Shown here: positions 55,260-63,246 of the stretch, piece by piece
Layout of the letters: every line of letters starts with the position of its first letter
Position numbering within the stretch: the first letter of the stretch is position 1
DNA from: Xenophilus aerolatus
GTDB lineage: Bacteria; Pseudomonadota; Gammaproteobacteria; Burkholderiales; Burkholderiaceae_C
Assembly: GCA_030418545.1 (NCBI GenBank)
Contig: QAIB01000011.1
Span: forward strand, 1 to 64,000
Direction: 5' to 3'
Length of the DNA stretch: 64,000 bases
The notes under the pieces: model-generated
Seen by the model: the letters and a program-made list of their open reading frames with translations, nothing else
Databases searched by the model: none
Told to the model about the DNA's origin: nothing
Position numbers and translations under genes: made by a program

Positions 55260-56507
55260 GTGAACGATCTCTCCCTTTTCCTGCCCTGCGCCGCCGGCGT
55301 CGAAGACTTCCTCGCCCAGGAGGTCCACGCCATCACCGGCCGCGCCGGCGACGACCTGCGCGTGCTGCGTGCGGGTGTGCGCGTGCGGGCGGGCTGGCGC
55401 GACGTGCTCGCGCTCAACCTCAAGAGCCGCCTGGCGCAGCGTGTGCTGGTCGAGCTGGCGCACCGGCCCTACCGCGCCGAGCAGGACCTGTACGAGGCCG
55501 CCAGCGGCGTCGCGTGGGAGATCTGGTTCACCCCGCGCCAGACCTTCAAGATCGAGACCACCGCCACCGGCAGCCCGCTCAAGAGCCTGAACTTCGCCAC
55601 CTTGCGCATCAAGGACGCGATCGCCGACCGCTTTCGCGCCAAGGCGAACGGCGTGCGCCCCAGCATCGAGACCCAACGCCCCGACGTGCGCGTGTTCGCC
55701 CACCTCACGGCCGAGCACGTCACGCTCTACATCGACACCAGCGGCGAGCCGCTCTTCAAGCGCGGCTGGCGCGTCGACAAGGGCGACGCCCCGCTCAAGG
55801 AAACCCTGGCCGCCGCCATGCTGGCCGCTAGCGGCTGGTGGGACCCGGAGACCGGCCGCGTCGCCGACGCGCCGCTGTACGACCCCTGCTGCGGCAGCGG
55901 CACCATCGCCATCGAGGCCGCGCAGATCGCTGCCGGCATGCCCGCCGGCGGCCAGCGCCGCTTCGGCTTCGAGCAGCTGCTGCCGCACCGGGCCGAACTC
56001 TGGTCTGCTATCAAAAACGAAGCGCGACCCGCTGGCGGGGCGAGCGCTGTGGCCGTTTTTGGCAGTGACGTGTCGCACCGCATGGTCGACTTCGCGCAGC
56101 GCAACGCCGAGCGCGCCGGCGTGGCCGAGCGCGTGCAGTTGCGCGGTGGCGATGCCCTGCAGCGCATGCCGCCGGCCGAGTCGGGCGTCATCGTGCTCAA
56201 CCCGCCGTACGGCGAGCGCATCGCCGTCGGCGGCTTCGCCGGCTCGCCCGGTCGCACCGGCGCGCGCGAGGTGGCGCAGGACGAGGGCGGCGACGACGCG
56301 GGCGACTTCTTCCCGCGCCTGGCCACGCACTGGAAGAAGCACTACGCCGGCTGGACCGCCTGGGTGCTCACGCCCGACATGAAGCTGCCGCAGCACATGC
56401 GGCTGAAGGAATCGCGCCGCGTGCCGATGTGGAACGGGCCGATCGAGTGCCGGCTGTTCCGCTTCGACATGGTGGCGGGGTCGGCGCGGGGGAAGGCGGC
56501 GGGCTGA
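55260..56507 (+). CDS. 23S rRNA methyltransferase, RlmL-like
   Basis: 415 residues from GTG 55260 (NDLSLFLPCAAGVEDFLAQE); an upstream ATG reads into a stop. A THUMP RNA-binding domain covers about 50-160, then a class I methyltransferase: YDPCCGSGTIAIEAAQIAAG (SAM site) and the catalytic VLNPPYGER motif. It matches the RlmL/YcbY N-terminal methylase (guanine-2445) without the RlmK half. An in-frame repeat codes for residues 249-268. Confidence 0.88.
   Translation: MNDLSLFLPCAAGVEDFLAQEVHAITGRAGDDLRVLRAGVRVRAGWRDVLALNLKSRLAQRVLVELAHRPYRAEQDLYEAASGVAWEIWFTPRQTFKIETTATGSPLKSLNFATLRIKDAIADRFRAKANGVRPSIETQRPDVRVFAHLTAEHVTLYIDTSGEPLFKRGWRVDKGDAPLKETLAAAMLAASGWWDPETGRVADAPLYDPCCGSGTIAIEAAQIAAGMPAGGQRRFGFEQLLPHRAELWSAIKNEARPAGGASAVAVFGSDVSHRMVDFAQRNAERAGVAERVQLRGGDALQRMPPAESGVIVLNPPYGERIAVGGFAGSPGRTGAREVAQDEGGDDAGDFFPRLATHWKKHYAGWTAWVLTPDMKLPQHMRLKESRRVPMWNGPIECRLFRFDMVAGSARGKAAG
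56005..56064 (+). repeat. 55-60 bp dispersed repeat, in-frame copy in rlmL-like gene
   Basis: CTGCTATCAAAAACGAAGCG at the left and GGCCGTTTTTGGCAGTG at the right, with CCCGCTGGCGGGGCG inside. It codes for SAIKNEARPAGGASAVAVFG between two methyltransferase segments. Confidence 0.7.
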
Positions 56508-56564
56508 GCCGCCTGCGTCCAGCGCGGGGCCCCTTCAACCCGTGCAGGAACTGCCTTGGCCAGG

Positions 56565-57839
56565 TCAAGGCCTCGCGTGGCGGATGGCGGCCGTGCAGTC
56601 CCCGAAGCCGATGCGACGACGCCCGGGGCGTTCGCAAGAGCCTCGCAGGGTCACAGTGTCCCCATCGTGCAGGAACAGGCGCTCCTCTCCATTCGACAGG
56701 CGCAGCGGGCGCTTGCCGCCCTCCGTGATCTCGAGCAGACAGGCTGCCTGGCCGGGGCCTTCGCCGGACAGCGTTCCCGTGCCGAGCAGGTCGCCAGGCA
56801 TCAGGTTGCAGCCGTTGACCGTGTGGTGCGCCACCAGCTGGGCCATCGTCCAGTACGCGGCCTGCGCGAAACCGGTGCGGACGATGCAATCGCCGACCGT
56901 CCCCCGAGCCCGCATCCCGGCCGTCTGAAGCCAGACCTCGAGCGTCACGTCGATCGCGCCGGACGCGCGGTCGGCCGGGCTGTCGAGGTAGGGCAGCGGC
57001 TGCGGATCCCCGGGCGGCCGAATGAGCGGCCTGCGAAACGGCGCCAGCGCTTCCAGCGTCACGATCCAGGGCGACAGCGTGGTGGCGAAACTCTTCGCGA
57101 GGAAGGGGCCGAGGGGCTGCGATTCCCAGCGCTGGAGATCGCGCGCGCTCCAGTCGTTCAGCAGCGTCAGGCCCGCGATGTGCTCCTGGGCCGCATCGAT
57201 GGGAATCGCATCGCCATGGGCGTTGCCCTGGCCCATGACGATGCCCATCTCCAGCTCGAAATCGAGTTGCTCGCTGGGCTGCATCGCCGGCGCCCCGGCA
57301 CCTGGGGGCTTGACTTGGCCTTTCGGCCGAGCGAAGTCCCTGCCGCTGACCTGTATCGACGACGCGCGCCCGTGGTAGCCGATCGGCACCCAGCGATAGT
57401 TCGGCAGCAGCGGCGTGTCGGGCCGATAGAGGCGGCCCGTGTTCGCCGCGTGGTGGATGCCGATGAAGAAGTCGCTGTAGTTGCGGATCTCGCAGGGCAG
57501 GCCCAGCTCGACCGCATCCATCGGCATGAGCCACGGTTCGATTCGCGCCCGCTCTTCGCTGCCGTGTTGCAGTGCCCGCGAGATCGCCTGCCGCTGTGCC
57601 TGTCGCTGCGCGCGCGGCAGCGTCAGCCAGCGCACCATCTCCGGGCTGTCGCAGAGCCCGGCACCGTGCACATCGAGCACCTGCTCGCCGATGGCCACGC
57701 CGACCGACCATGGCTCCGAAGCGTCCCGCCTGAATCGGCCATAGGGCAGGTTCTGGATCGGGAACGGGGTCTGCGGTGCGTTGGCGCTCTCGACCCAGCT
57801 GAGCAGGCCGGGCGAGTGGGTATCGACGGGATCGGTCAC
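56565..57839 (-). CDS. fumarylacetoacetase family protein
   Basis: 424 residues from GTG 57839 (TDPVDTHSPGLLSWVESANA). Residues matching fumarylacetoacetase: YSDFFIGIHHAANTGRLYRP (Asp and catalytic His), DFELEMG (metal Glu pair), LLNDWSARDLQ (metal Asp) and AKSFATTLSPW (Lys). It cleaves a fumarylacetoacetate-type 1,3-diketone. The last gene of a four-gene operon; no tyrosine-degradation partner (hmgA, hpd) is here, so the substrate may differ from that of the classical enzyme. Confidence 0.88.
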   Translation of the reverse strand: MTDPVDTHSPGLLSWVESANAPQTPFPIQNLPYGRFRRDASEPWSVGVAIGEQVLDVHGAGLCDSPEMVRWLTLPRAQRQAQRQAISRALQHGSEERARIEPWLMPMDAVELGLPCEIRNYSDFFIGIHHAANTGRLYRPDTPLLPNYRWVPIGYHGRASSIQVSGRDFARPKGQVKPPGAGAPAMQPSEQLDFELEMGIVMGQGNAHGDAIPIDAAQEHIAGLTLLNDWSARDLQRWESQPLGPFLAKSFATTLSPWIVTLEALAPFRRPLIRPPGDPQPLPYLDSPADRASGAIDVTLEVWLQTAGMRARGTVGDCIVRTGFAQAAYWTMAQLVAHHTVNGCNLMPGDLLGTGTLSGEGPGQAACLLEITEGGKRPLRLSNGEERLFLHDGDTVTLRGSCERPGRRRIGFGDCTAAIRHARP

Positions 57840-57889
57840 AGGAATGCCCCGGTCACCGAGCGGGGTGAAGGGATCGGCTGCGAAACCAC

Positions 57890-59584
57890 TCAGCGGTCCC
57901 GGGGAGGGATCATCGGCAGCAGCAGATGCGAGTCGTGGCGTCCACCGGTGAGGATGGTGTTGTCGCCTTCGAACAGCTCCGGTCTGCGGTCCGTCGGATC
58001 GGTGTGCAGGAATGGCCCCGACCCCTTGCGTGGCCCCGTGGCGCCCTCGCGTTCGTAGTCCTGCGCGTCGACCCTCACCGCCAGCCGGTACCCCCGCGCA
58101 AGCACGATCGACGTGGGCCAGATCTCGACTTCCACCCGATAGTCTTCGCCGGGCGTCAGCGGCTGCAGCTCGTCGTGCGTGTGGAATGGCTGCCCCGGCC
58201 GGGACCGCTGCGCATCCGTCTTGCGGTGCGAGGCACGCAACCATCCTTGTGCGATGGGCACCTGCGGATCCGTCGCGCCGCGGAACAGCACTTCGCGGCC
58301 GTCGGGACCATAGGCCCGGACAGTGACGAAGAGATCCATGTCCCGGGTGCTCGAGCGGATCCAGACCACCAGCGACAGCGGCCCGGTGAACTCCGTCGCT
58401 GCCTCCATCGGCGCGCTGAGGAATTCGACGCCGCGGCCGGGCGCACGGTACGTGGCCGTCGCGACGGCGTCGATGGGTTCGGCGGCCAGCGCCATCGCCT
58501 GCGCATCCAGGTACAGCCGCGTCCATTGCGTTCGTGCGATCGGCCACTCGTGTTCGAAGCGCTGCTCGAAGCGGTCCGGGTGGCGCACCTCCAGGATGAC
58601 GGGCGGTTGCTCGTCCCATCCGTTGCGCTCGTCCTTCAGGAACCTGTCGAAGAAGCGCTTCTGCATCTGCACGTACTCCGGCAGATAGAAGGATTCCCAG
58701 TGCGTGCCGCCATGCATCTGCAGCCACTTGTGCTGCGAACCCGCGCCCAGGAAACCCTGCACGTTGCCGCGCAGATGCAGCCCCATGCCGCCCCAGTTCC
58801 CTGCCGAGAGCACGGGCACCTCGATGTCCGTCAGCCTGGCGGTCCGGGCCGCGTACCACTCGTCGATGAGGGGGTGCGACCGGAACTCGTCGATCACGTC
58901 GATCCTGTTTCCGCGTCGGACCTCGGCGTCGAGGGCCTCGCCCGTGCTCGTCGCGCCGGTGTCCCGGTCGATGTACGGGCTGTCGGCGTTGCCGTTCTGC
59001 ACCGAGAGGATCTGCTTCGGATACCAGAACTCGAAGAAGAAGTTGCCGAAGATGCCGCCGTGATGGCTTGCGTCGCGGTACATGTCGCTGGCGCCTTCCC
59101 ACGGACAGATCGCTGCGAGGTGGCGAGGACGGCGCGCGGCGACCTGCCACTGGTTCATCGCGTAGTACGAGATGCCCAGCAGGCCCACCCTGCCGGTGGA
59201 CCATGACTGCGTTCCCGCCCATTCGATGCAGTCGGCGTAGTCGTCCGTTTCCTGCGGCGACCACACCCACAGCGTGCCGGGCGATTCGCCGGCGCCCCGG
59301 CTGTCGACCACGACCAGTGCATAGCCCCAGGGAATCCAGCGCTCCGGATCGGCCACCTCCCAGCGCAGGTACCGCCCGGAGCTGCCTTCGGTGTCGATGC
59401 CCGGGTACAGCCGCTTCAGTTCATCCCACTGCGGCCTGAAGGCGTCCTCGAAGTGCGCGTCCTTGCCATAGGGGCCGTGCGTCATGAGGACGGGGACCGG
59501 TGCCTCTCCATCCGGGCGGAACACATTCGCCTTGAGGACGGCGCCATCGCGCAAACGGATGGGAACGTTCTTCTCGAAGATCAT
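57890..59584 (-). CDS. CocE/NonD-family hydrolase
   Basis: 564 residues opening MIFEKNVPIRLRDGAVLKAN. X-Pro dipeptidyl-peptidase-type fold: VVVDSRGAGESPGTLWVWSP, the nucleophile in GLLGISYYAMNQW, a cap domain, and a C-terminal jellyroll (PGEDYRVEVEIWPTSIVLA). Such enzymes hydrolyse esters or amides (cocaine esterase type). It stands 51 bp before the fumarylacetoacetase gene. No signal peptide. Confidence 0.85.
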   Translation of the reverse strand: MIFEKNVPIRLRDGAVLKANVFRPDGEAPVPVLMTHGPYGKDAHFEDAFRPQWDELKRLYPGIDTEGSSGRYLRWEVADPERWIPWGYALVVVDSRGAGESPGTLWVWSPQETDDYADCIEWAGTQSWSTGRVGLLGISYYAMNQWQVAARRPRHLAAICPWEGASDMYRDASHHGGIFGNFFFEFWYPKQILSVQNGNADSPYIDRDTGATSTGEALDAEVRRGNRIDVIDEFRSHPLIDEWYAARTARLTDIEVPVLSAGNWGGMGLHLRGNVQGFLGAGSQHKWLQMHGGTHWESFYLPEYVQMQKRFFDRFLKDERNGWDEQPPVILEVRHPDRFEQRFEHEWPIARTQWTRLYLDAQAMALAAEPIDAVATATYRAPGRGVEFLSAPMEAATEFTGPLSLVVWIRSSTRDMDLFVTVRAYGPDGREVLFRGATDPQVPIAQGWLRASHRKTDAQRSRPGQPFHTHDELQPLTPGEDYRVEVEIWPTSIVLARGYRLAVRVDAQDYEREGATGPRKGSGPFLHTDPTDRRPELFEGDNTILTGGRHDSHLLLPMIPPRDR

Positions 59585-59604
59585 CGCGTCTTCCGATCTG
59601 GCGT

Positions 59605-60378
59605 CTACTGAAACAGCGCCACGGCGCGCGTCCAGCCCGCCGAGCCGCCACGGATCTTGGCCGGAAAGCACGACACGAAGAACCCGTCGGGCGGCAGCGC
59701 TTCCAGGTTGTGCAGCTTTTCCAGATGGCAGTAGCCGATGTCGCGGCCTGCCTTGTGGCCCTCCCAGATCACGGACGGGTCCTTGTCCTGCCGGTAGCGC
59801 TCGGCGGTGTACTGGAAGGGCGCGTCCCAGCTCCAGGCATCCGTACCCGTGACACGCACGCCGCGCTCGAGCAGGTACATCGTCGCGCCATAGCCCATGC
59901 CGCACCCGGCCTGCACGAAGTCCGGCTTGCCGTAACGGCTGCCCGCGCGCGTGTTGATGACAACGATCTCCAGGGGCTTGAGCGTGTGGCCGATGCGCTG
60001 CAACTCCGCCTGCACATCCGATGCCTGCACCACGTAGCCGTCGTCGAAATGCCGGAAGTCGAGCTTGACCCCCGGCTGCAGACACCATTCCAGGGGCACC
60101 TCGTCGATGGTGATCGCCGGCTCCCCGTGATTCATCGTCGACGCGAAATGCCAGGGCGCGTCGAGGTGCGTGCCGTTGTGCGTGCTGAGCTCCACCTTCT
60201 CCACGGCCCATGCTTCGCCGTCGGGCAGGTCCTGCGCCTGGAGCCCGGGGAAGAACTGCGCCAGGCGGCTGAAGCTCTCGGAGTGGTTCATGTAGTGGAT
60301 CCTGGGCGCGAACGCCGGAGGGTCCGAGATGACATCGTTCTCGAGGAAGATGGAAAGGTCGACGATCTTCTTGAACAT
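59605..60378 (-). CDS. cyclase-family hydrolase (kynurenine formamidase-like)
   Basis: 257 residues opening MFKKIVDLSIFLENDVISDP. The metal motif HNGTHLDAPWHF is the HxGTHxDxPxH signature of the cyclase/KynB family. These enzymes hydrolyse amides or lactone-like ring substrates with a metal. Its ATG shares one base with the TGA of the Bug gene upstream (TGATG), so the genes are coupled. The exact substrate is unknown. Confidence 0.88.
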   Translation of the reverse strand: MFKKIVDLSIFLENDVISDPPAFAPRIHYMNHSESFSRLAQFFPGLQAQDLPDGEAWAVEKVELSTHNGTHLDAPWHFASTMNHGEPAITIDEVPLEWCLQPGVKLDFRHFDDGYVVQASDVQAELQRIGHTLKPLEIVVINTRAGSRYGKPDFVQAGCGMGYGATMYLLERGVRVTGTDAWSWDAPFQYTAERYRQDKDPSVIWEGHKAGRDIGYCHLEKLHNLEALPPDGFFVSCFPAKIRGGSAGWTRAVALFQ

Positions 60379-61346
60379 CACGCGTCCATTTCGATGCCAA
60401 GGGGAGGAAGGATCCGCTGGTAGCGGGCCAGTTCCTTCTCGAGGTAGGCCTTGAACCGGTCCGGTGGCACGCCCGAGACCTGGTTGCCGAACGTGACCAT
60501 CTTTTCCTTGAAGCCCGGGTCGGCCAGCGTCTTCGACACCCCGTCGTAGAGGGCCGCCAGGACCTGGGGCGGCATCCGGGGCGGGGCAAGCATGCCGATC
60601 CATGCAGGAATGTCGATGTCGGGCATGCCCAGTTCGGCGAAGGTGGGCACTTTGGGCAATGTGTCCGCCCGCTGTGCGCCGGTGATCGCGAGGGCCTTGA
60701 TCTTGCCGGCTTCGATGTATTGCATCACCGAGGATGGCGCGATGAAAGCGATGTCCACCACGCCGCTGATCAGGTCGGTGAGCGGCGTTCCCTTGTAGGG
60801 CACATGGATCAATTCGATCCCGGCCTGTTTGGCGAACAGGGCGCCGACCACGTGCGTCGTGTTGCCGTTGCCGGCCGACGCATAGCTGAACTTGCCGGGC
60901 TGCTTCTTCGCCGCAGCGACGAATTCGGCCATGCTGTTGAAGGGCCCGTTCGCCCTGTGCAGCAGCGCAAAGCCGGCGGTCGTGTACACCATCGTCAAGG
61001 GGGTGAAGCCTTCGATCGGGTGGTAAGGCAGCTTCTTCATCAGCACGCCGTTCGTCAGGTGTCCGCCAGTGGTCCACAGCACCACCGAGCCGTCGGGCTT
61101 CGCGCGCGACACCTCCGACGCGCCGATCGTGGTCGCCGCTCCCGGCTTGTTGTCGACGATGCACGGTCTGCCCGTCACCCTCGGGTAGGTGTCGGCAAAG
61201 ATGCGTGTCATGCCGTCGAGCGCACCCCCGGCGGGGAAGGGCATCACGATCCGGAGCATCTCCGGCAGGTCGGTGGCGGCCGGGGCCAGCGGCGCAGCGA
61301 GCGCCGCCACGGCGCCGGCGAGCGCATCTCTTCGATTCATCATCAT
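60378..61346 (-). CDS. Bug-type substrate-binding protein
   Basis: 322 residues from the first of three consecutive ATG codons (61346), with GAGGAG eight bases before. Signal peptide about 1-25 (MMMNRRDALAGAVAALAAPL). The Bug fold shows LRIVMPFPAGGALDGMTRIF, PGAATTIGASEVSRAKPDGS and LIHVPYKGTPLTDLISGVVD. Such proteins bind carboxylates for tripartite tricarboxylate importers; no membrane subunits are here. It is the first gene of the operon. Confidence 0.9.
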   Translation of the reverse strand: MMMNRRDALAGAVAALAAPLAPAATDLPEMLRIVMPFPAGGALDGMTRIFADTYPRVTGRPCIVDNKPGAATTIGASEVSRAKPDGSVVLWTTGGHLTNGVLMKKLPYHPIEGFTPLTMVYTTAGFALLHRANGPFNSMAEFVAAAKKQPGKFSYASAGNGNTTHVVGALFAKQAGIELIHVPYKGTPLTDLISGVVDIAFIAPSSVMQYIEAGKIKALAITGAQRADTLPKVPTFAELGMPDIDIPAWIGMLAPPRMPPQVLAALYDGVSKTLADPGFKEKMVTFGNQVSGVPPDRFKAYLEKELARYQRILPPLGIEMDA

Positions 61347-61405
61347 GGGCTTGTCTCCTCGTGTTGCCGGTGGGCGCTCGATGCGTCGCAACCCGGCACG
61401 GCCGC

Positions 61406-61434
61406 ATTCTAGAAAAATAAAACAGGCGTTTCAA
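61406..61434 (-). promoter_or_regulatory. sigma-70 promoter of the catabolic operon
   Basis: On the minus strand: TTGAAA (61434-61429), 17-base spacer, TAGAAT (61411-61406). Transcription would start near 61399, about 50 bases before the Bug start codon. Confidence 0.7.
61420..61431. promoter_or_regulatory. TetR operator inside the promoter
   Basis: AAACAGGCGTTT, a perfect AAAC-n4-GTTT dyad. It overlaps the -35 box and spacer of the minus-strand promoter, so a bound repressor would block polymerase. Confidence 0.65.
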
Positions 61435-61475
61435 TCCAATGTTTGTTTCTGGCCTGCAGATGCGTCGTGACGATT

Positions 61476-61489
61476 CAAACAGGCGCTTG
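61476..61489. promoter_or_regulatory. second TetR operator
   Basis: CAAACAGGCGCTTG shares the AAACAGGCG core with the site at 61420 and has the same dyad with one mismatch. It lies nearer to the TetR gene and may give autoregulation. Confidence 0.55.
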
Positions 61490-61568
61490 ACACGCTGCGG
61501 CACAATGCACCGCTCCGTGCCGGTCGGCTGTCCGCCGGCCTGCCTCGGCCCAACCCTCATGCCCTCGT

Positions 61569-62237
61569 ATGCCAGGTCGACCTTCCCGTTCCACTGACCG
61601 CCTGACCCGGGACAAGATCATGGGCTCCGCACTGACGCTGTATGCCGAGAGAGGCATCGACGGCGTTCCCGTGCGCACCCTGACCGGGCACGCCGGCGTC
61701 AACGTCGCGGCGATCCACTATCACTTCGGCGGCGTCGATGCCCTGGCCGAGGCGGTCTTCGACGAACTTTCGGCGCGCGTCAACAAGCGCCGCACGCTCG
61801 CCCTCAAAGAGATCACTTCGGCCGCCCTTGCCGCGGGCACGCCGCCCGAGGTCGTGGACGTCGTCGAAGCCTTCGTCGCGCCATACGTGGGCGACGGTGC
61901 CGAAACCGAAGGGCAACTGCTAGCCCAGTTGATCCTGAAGCATCGCCTGTCCCCGTCGCCGATGACGGAGCGGGTGATCAAGAAGCACTTCGACCCCATG
62001 GCGAAGCAGTTCGTCGCGGCGCTGCACGATGCGGTGCCGGAGGTCCCGCTGAACCTCATGTACCTGCGCTACATGCTGATGGTGAGCACCGTGGTGCTTT
62101 TCCTGACCGACAGAGGGCGGCCGAATCGTCTGCAGCGGCTGTCGGGCTCCAAGGCCGGAAGCTCGGACAGGCAGGCCATGGCGCGTGCACTGGTGGACTT
62201 CGTCGTGGGCGGAATCCGTTCACCGGTTTCCGCATAG
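61569..62237 (+). CDS. TetR-family regulator of the catabolic operon
   Basis: 222 residues opening MPGRPSRSTDRLTRDKIMGS. N-terminal helix-turn-helix at about 36-56 (VRTLTGHAGVNVAAIHYHFG), then a helical ligand domain with RVIKKHFDPMAKQFVAALHD. It is divergent from the Bug-cyclase-hydrolase-fumarylacetoacetase operon, with two AAACAGGCG dyads between, and probably represses it until a substrate or breakdown product appears. Confidence 0.88.
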   Translation: MPGRPSRSTDRLTRDKIMGSALTLYAERGIDGVPVRTLTGHAGVNVAAIHYHFGGVDALAEAVFDELSARVNKRRTLALKEITSAALAAGTPPEVVDVVEAFVAPYVGDGAETEGQLLAQLILKHRLSPSPMTERVIKKHFDPMAKQFVAALHDAVPEVPLNLMYLRYMLMVSTVVLFLTDRGRPNRLQRLSGSKAGSSDRQAMARALVDFVVGGIRSPVSA

Positions 62238-62294
62238 GGGATGCTCGTGCGGCAGCCGGCCCCATCCACGCGTTCTCGAGACAAACCGAGTTCC

Positions 62295-62723
62295 ATGCCT
62301 CCACGCCTCGTCATCGACACCAACATCGTCCTCGACCTCTTCGTCTTCGACGACGCCGCCGCCAAGCCTCTGCGTGCCGCGCTGGAGGCGGGCGAGGCGG
62401 AGTGGCTCGCCACCGCCGCCATGCGCATCGAGCTGGCACGCGTGCTGGGCTATCCGCAGATCGCGCCGCGCCTGGCCTTCTACGGCCTCGCGGACGCCGA
62501 CGTGCTGGCGCAGTTCGACCGCCATGCCCGACTCGTCGAGGCCGCGCCCAAGGCGCCTGTGACCTGCACCGACCCCGACGACCAGGGCTTCATCGACCTG
62601 GCGGTGGCACACCGCGTGCCGTTGCTGAGCAAGGACCGGGCGGTGCTCACCATGAAGCGGCGGCTGGAGCGCCTCGGTGTCGTGGCCGCCTCCTGCTACG
62701 CGCCCGCGGCACAGCCCGCTTGA
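62295..62723 (+). CDS. PIN-domain protein, putative toxin component
   Basis: 142 residues from the ATG at 62295 (MPPRLVIDTNIVLDLFVFDD). Acidic active-site residues: Asp in VIDTNIV (8), Glu in RIELARVLGY, Asp in TCTDPDDQGFIDLA. This fits the PIN ribonuclease fold of putative toxin-antitoxin systems (TIGR00305-like). No antitoxin gene is adjacent, so it may be solitary. The end overlaps the next frame. Confidence 0.75.
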   Translation: MPPRLVIDTNIVLDLFVFDDAAAKPLRAALEAGEAEWLATAAMRIELARVLGYPQIAPRLAFYGLADADVLAQFDRHARLVEAAPKAPVTCTDPDDQGFIDLAVAHRVPLLSKDRAVLTMKRRLERLGVVAASCYAPAAQPA

Positions 62724-63246
62724 AGGAGACCGCCCTGCGACGCCTGGCCACTCCGCCGACCGCGATGCCGTCTTCGCGATCTACAGCCATCCCGAGGTCA
62801 CGCCCTACCTCACCTACGAGCCGATGCCGCCCGAGGCCTTCGTCCCGGTGTACGACGAGCTGCTCGCGAGCCGCAGCTTCCATGTGTGGACGTTGGATGG
62901 CGGCGAGGTCGCGGGCTTCTACCGCACCACGCGCTACCCCGGCCGCGTGAGCCACGTCGTGCTGCTCGGCACGCTGGCCGTCGATCCGCGCCGCCACGGC
63001 CAGGGCATCGCCGGCGCCATGCTGGCCGATGCCATCGCCCGCCTGCGCGCCGAGGGCGTGCGCCGTGTCGAGCTGTATGCCGAGGCCGACAACCCGCGTG
63101 CCCTGCGCTTCTACGCCAAGCTGGGCTTCGTGCACGAGGGCACCCTGCGGCAGTTCTACAAGCGCGCCGATCAGGCGCACTACGTGGACGAGTGGGTGAT
63201 GGGCCTGCTGCTGACCGACGACACCCCCGGCGCTCAGCGCCCGTAG
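62677..63246 (+). CDS. GNAT-family acetyltransferase
   Basis: From GTG 62677 the frame gives 189 residues; the domain starts at RPAT...DRDAVFAIYSHPEV. The start is unclear: the only in-frame GTG lies within the PIN gene (47-base overlap) and the good AAGGAG site at 62723 is followed by no in-frame ATG/GTG. The acetyl-CoA motif is LGTLAVDPRRHGQGIAGAML, then LYAEADNPRALRFYAKLGFV. Substrate unknown. Its end overlaps the aminotransferase gene by 13 bp on the opposite strand. Confidence 0.78.
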   Translation: MSWPPPATRPRHSPLEGDRPATPGHSADRDAVFAIYSHPEVTPYLTYEPMPPEAFVPVYDELLASRSFHVWTLDGGEVAGFYRTTRYPGRVSHVVLLGTLAVDPRRHGQGIAGAMLADAIARLRAEGVRRVELYAEADNPRALRFYAKLGFVHEGTLRQFYKRADQAHYVDEWVMGLLLTDDTPGAQRP

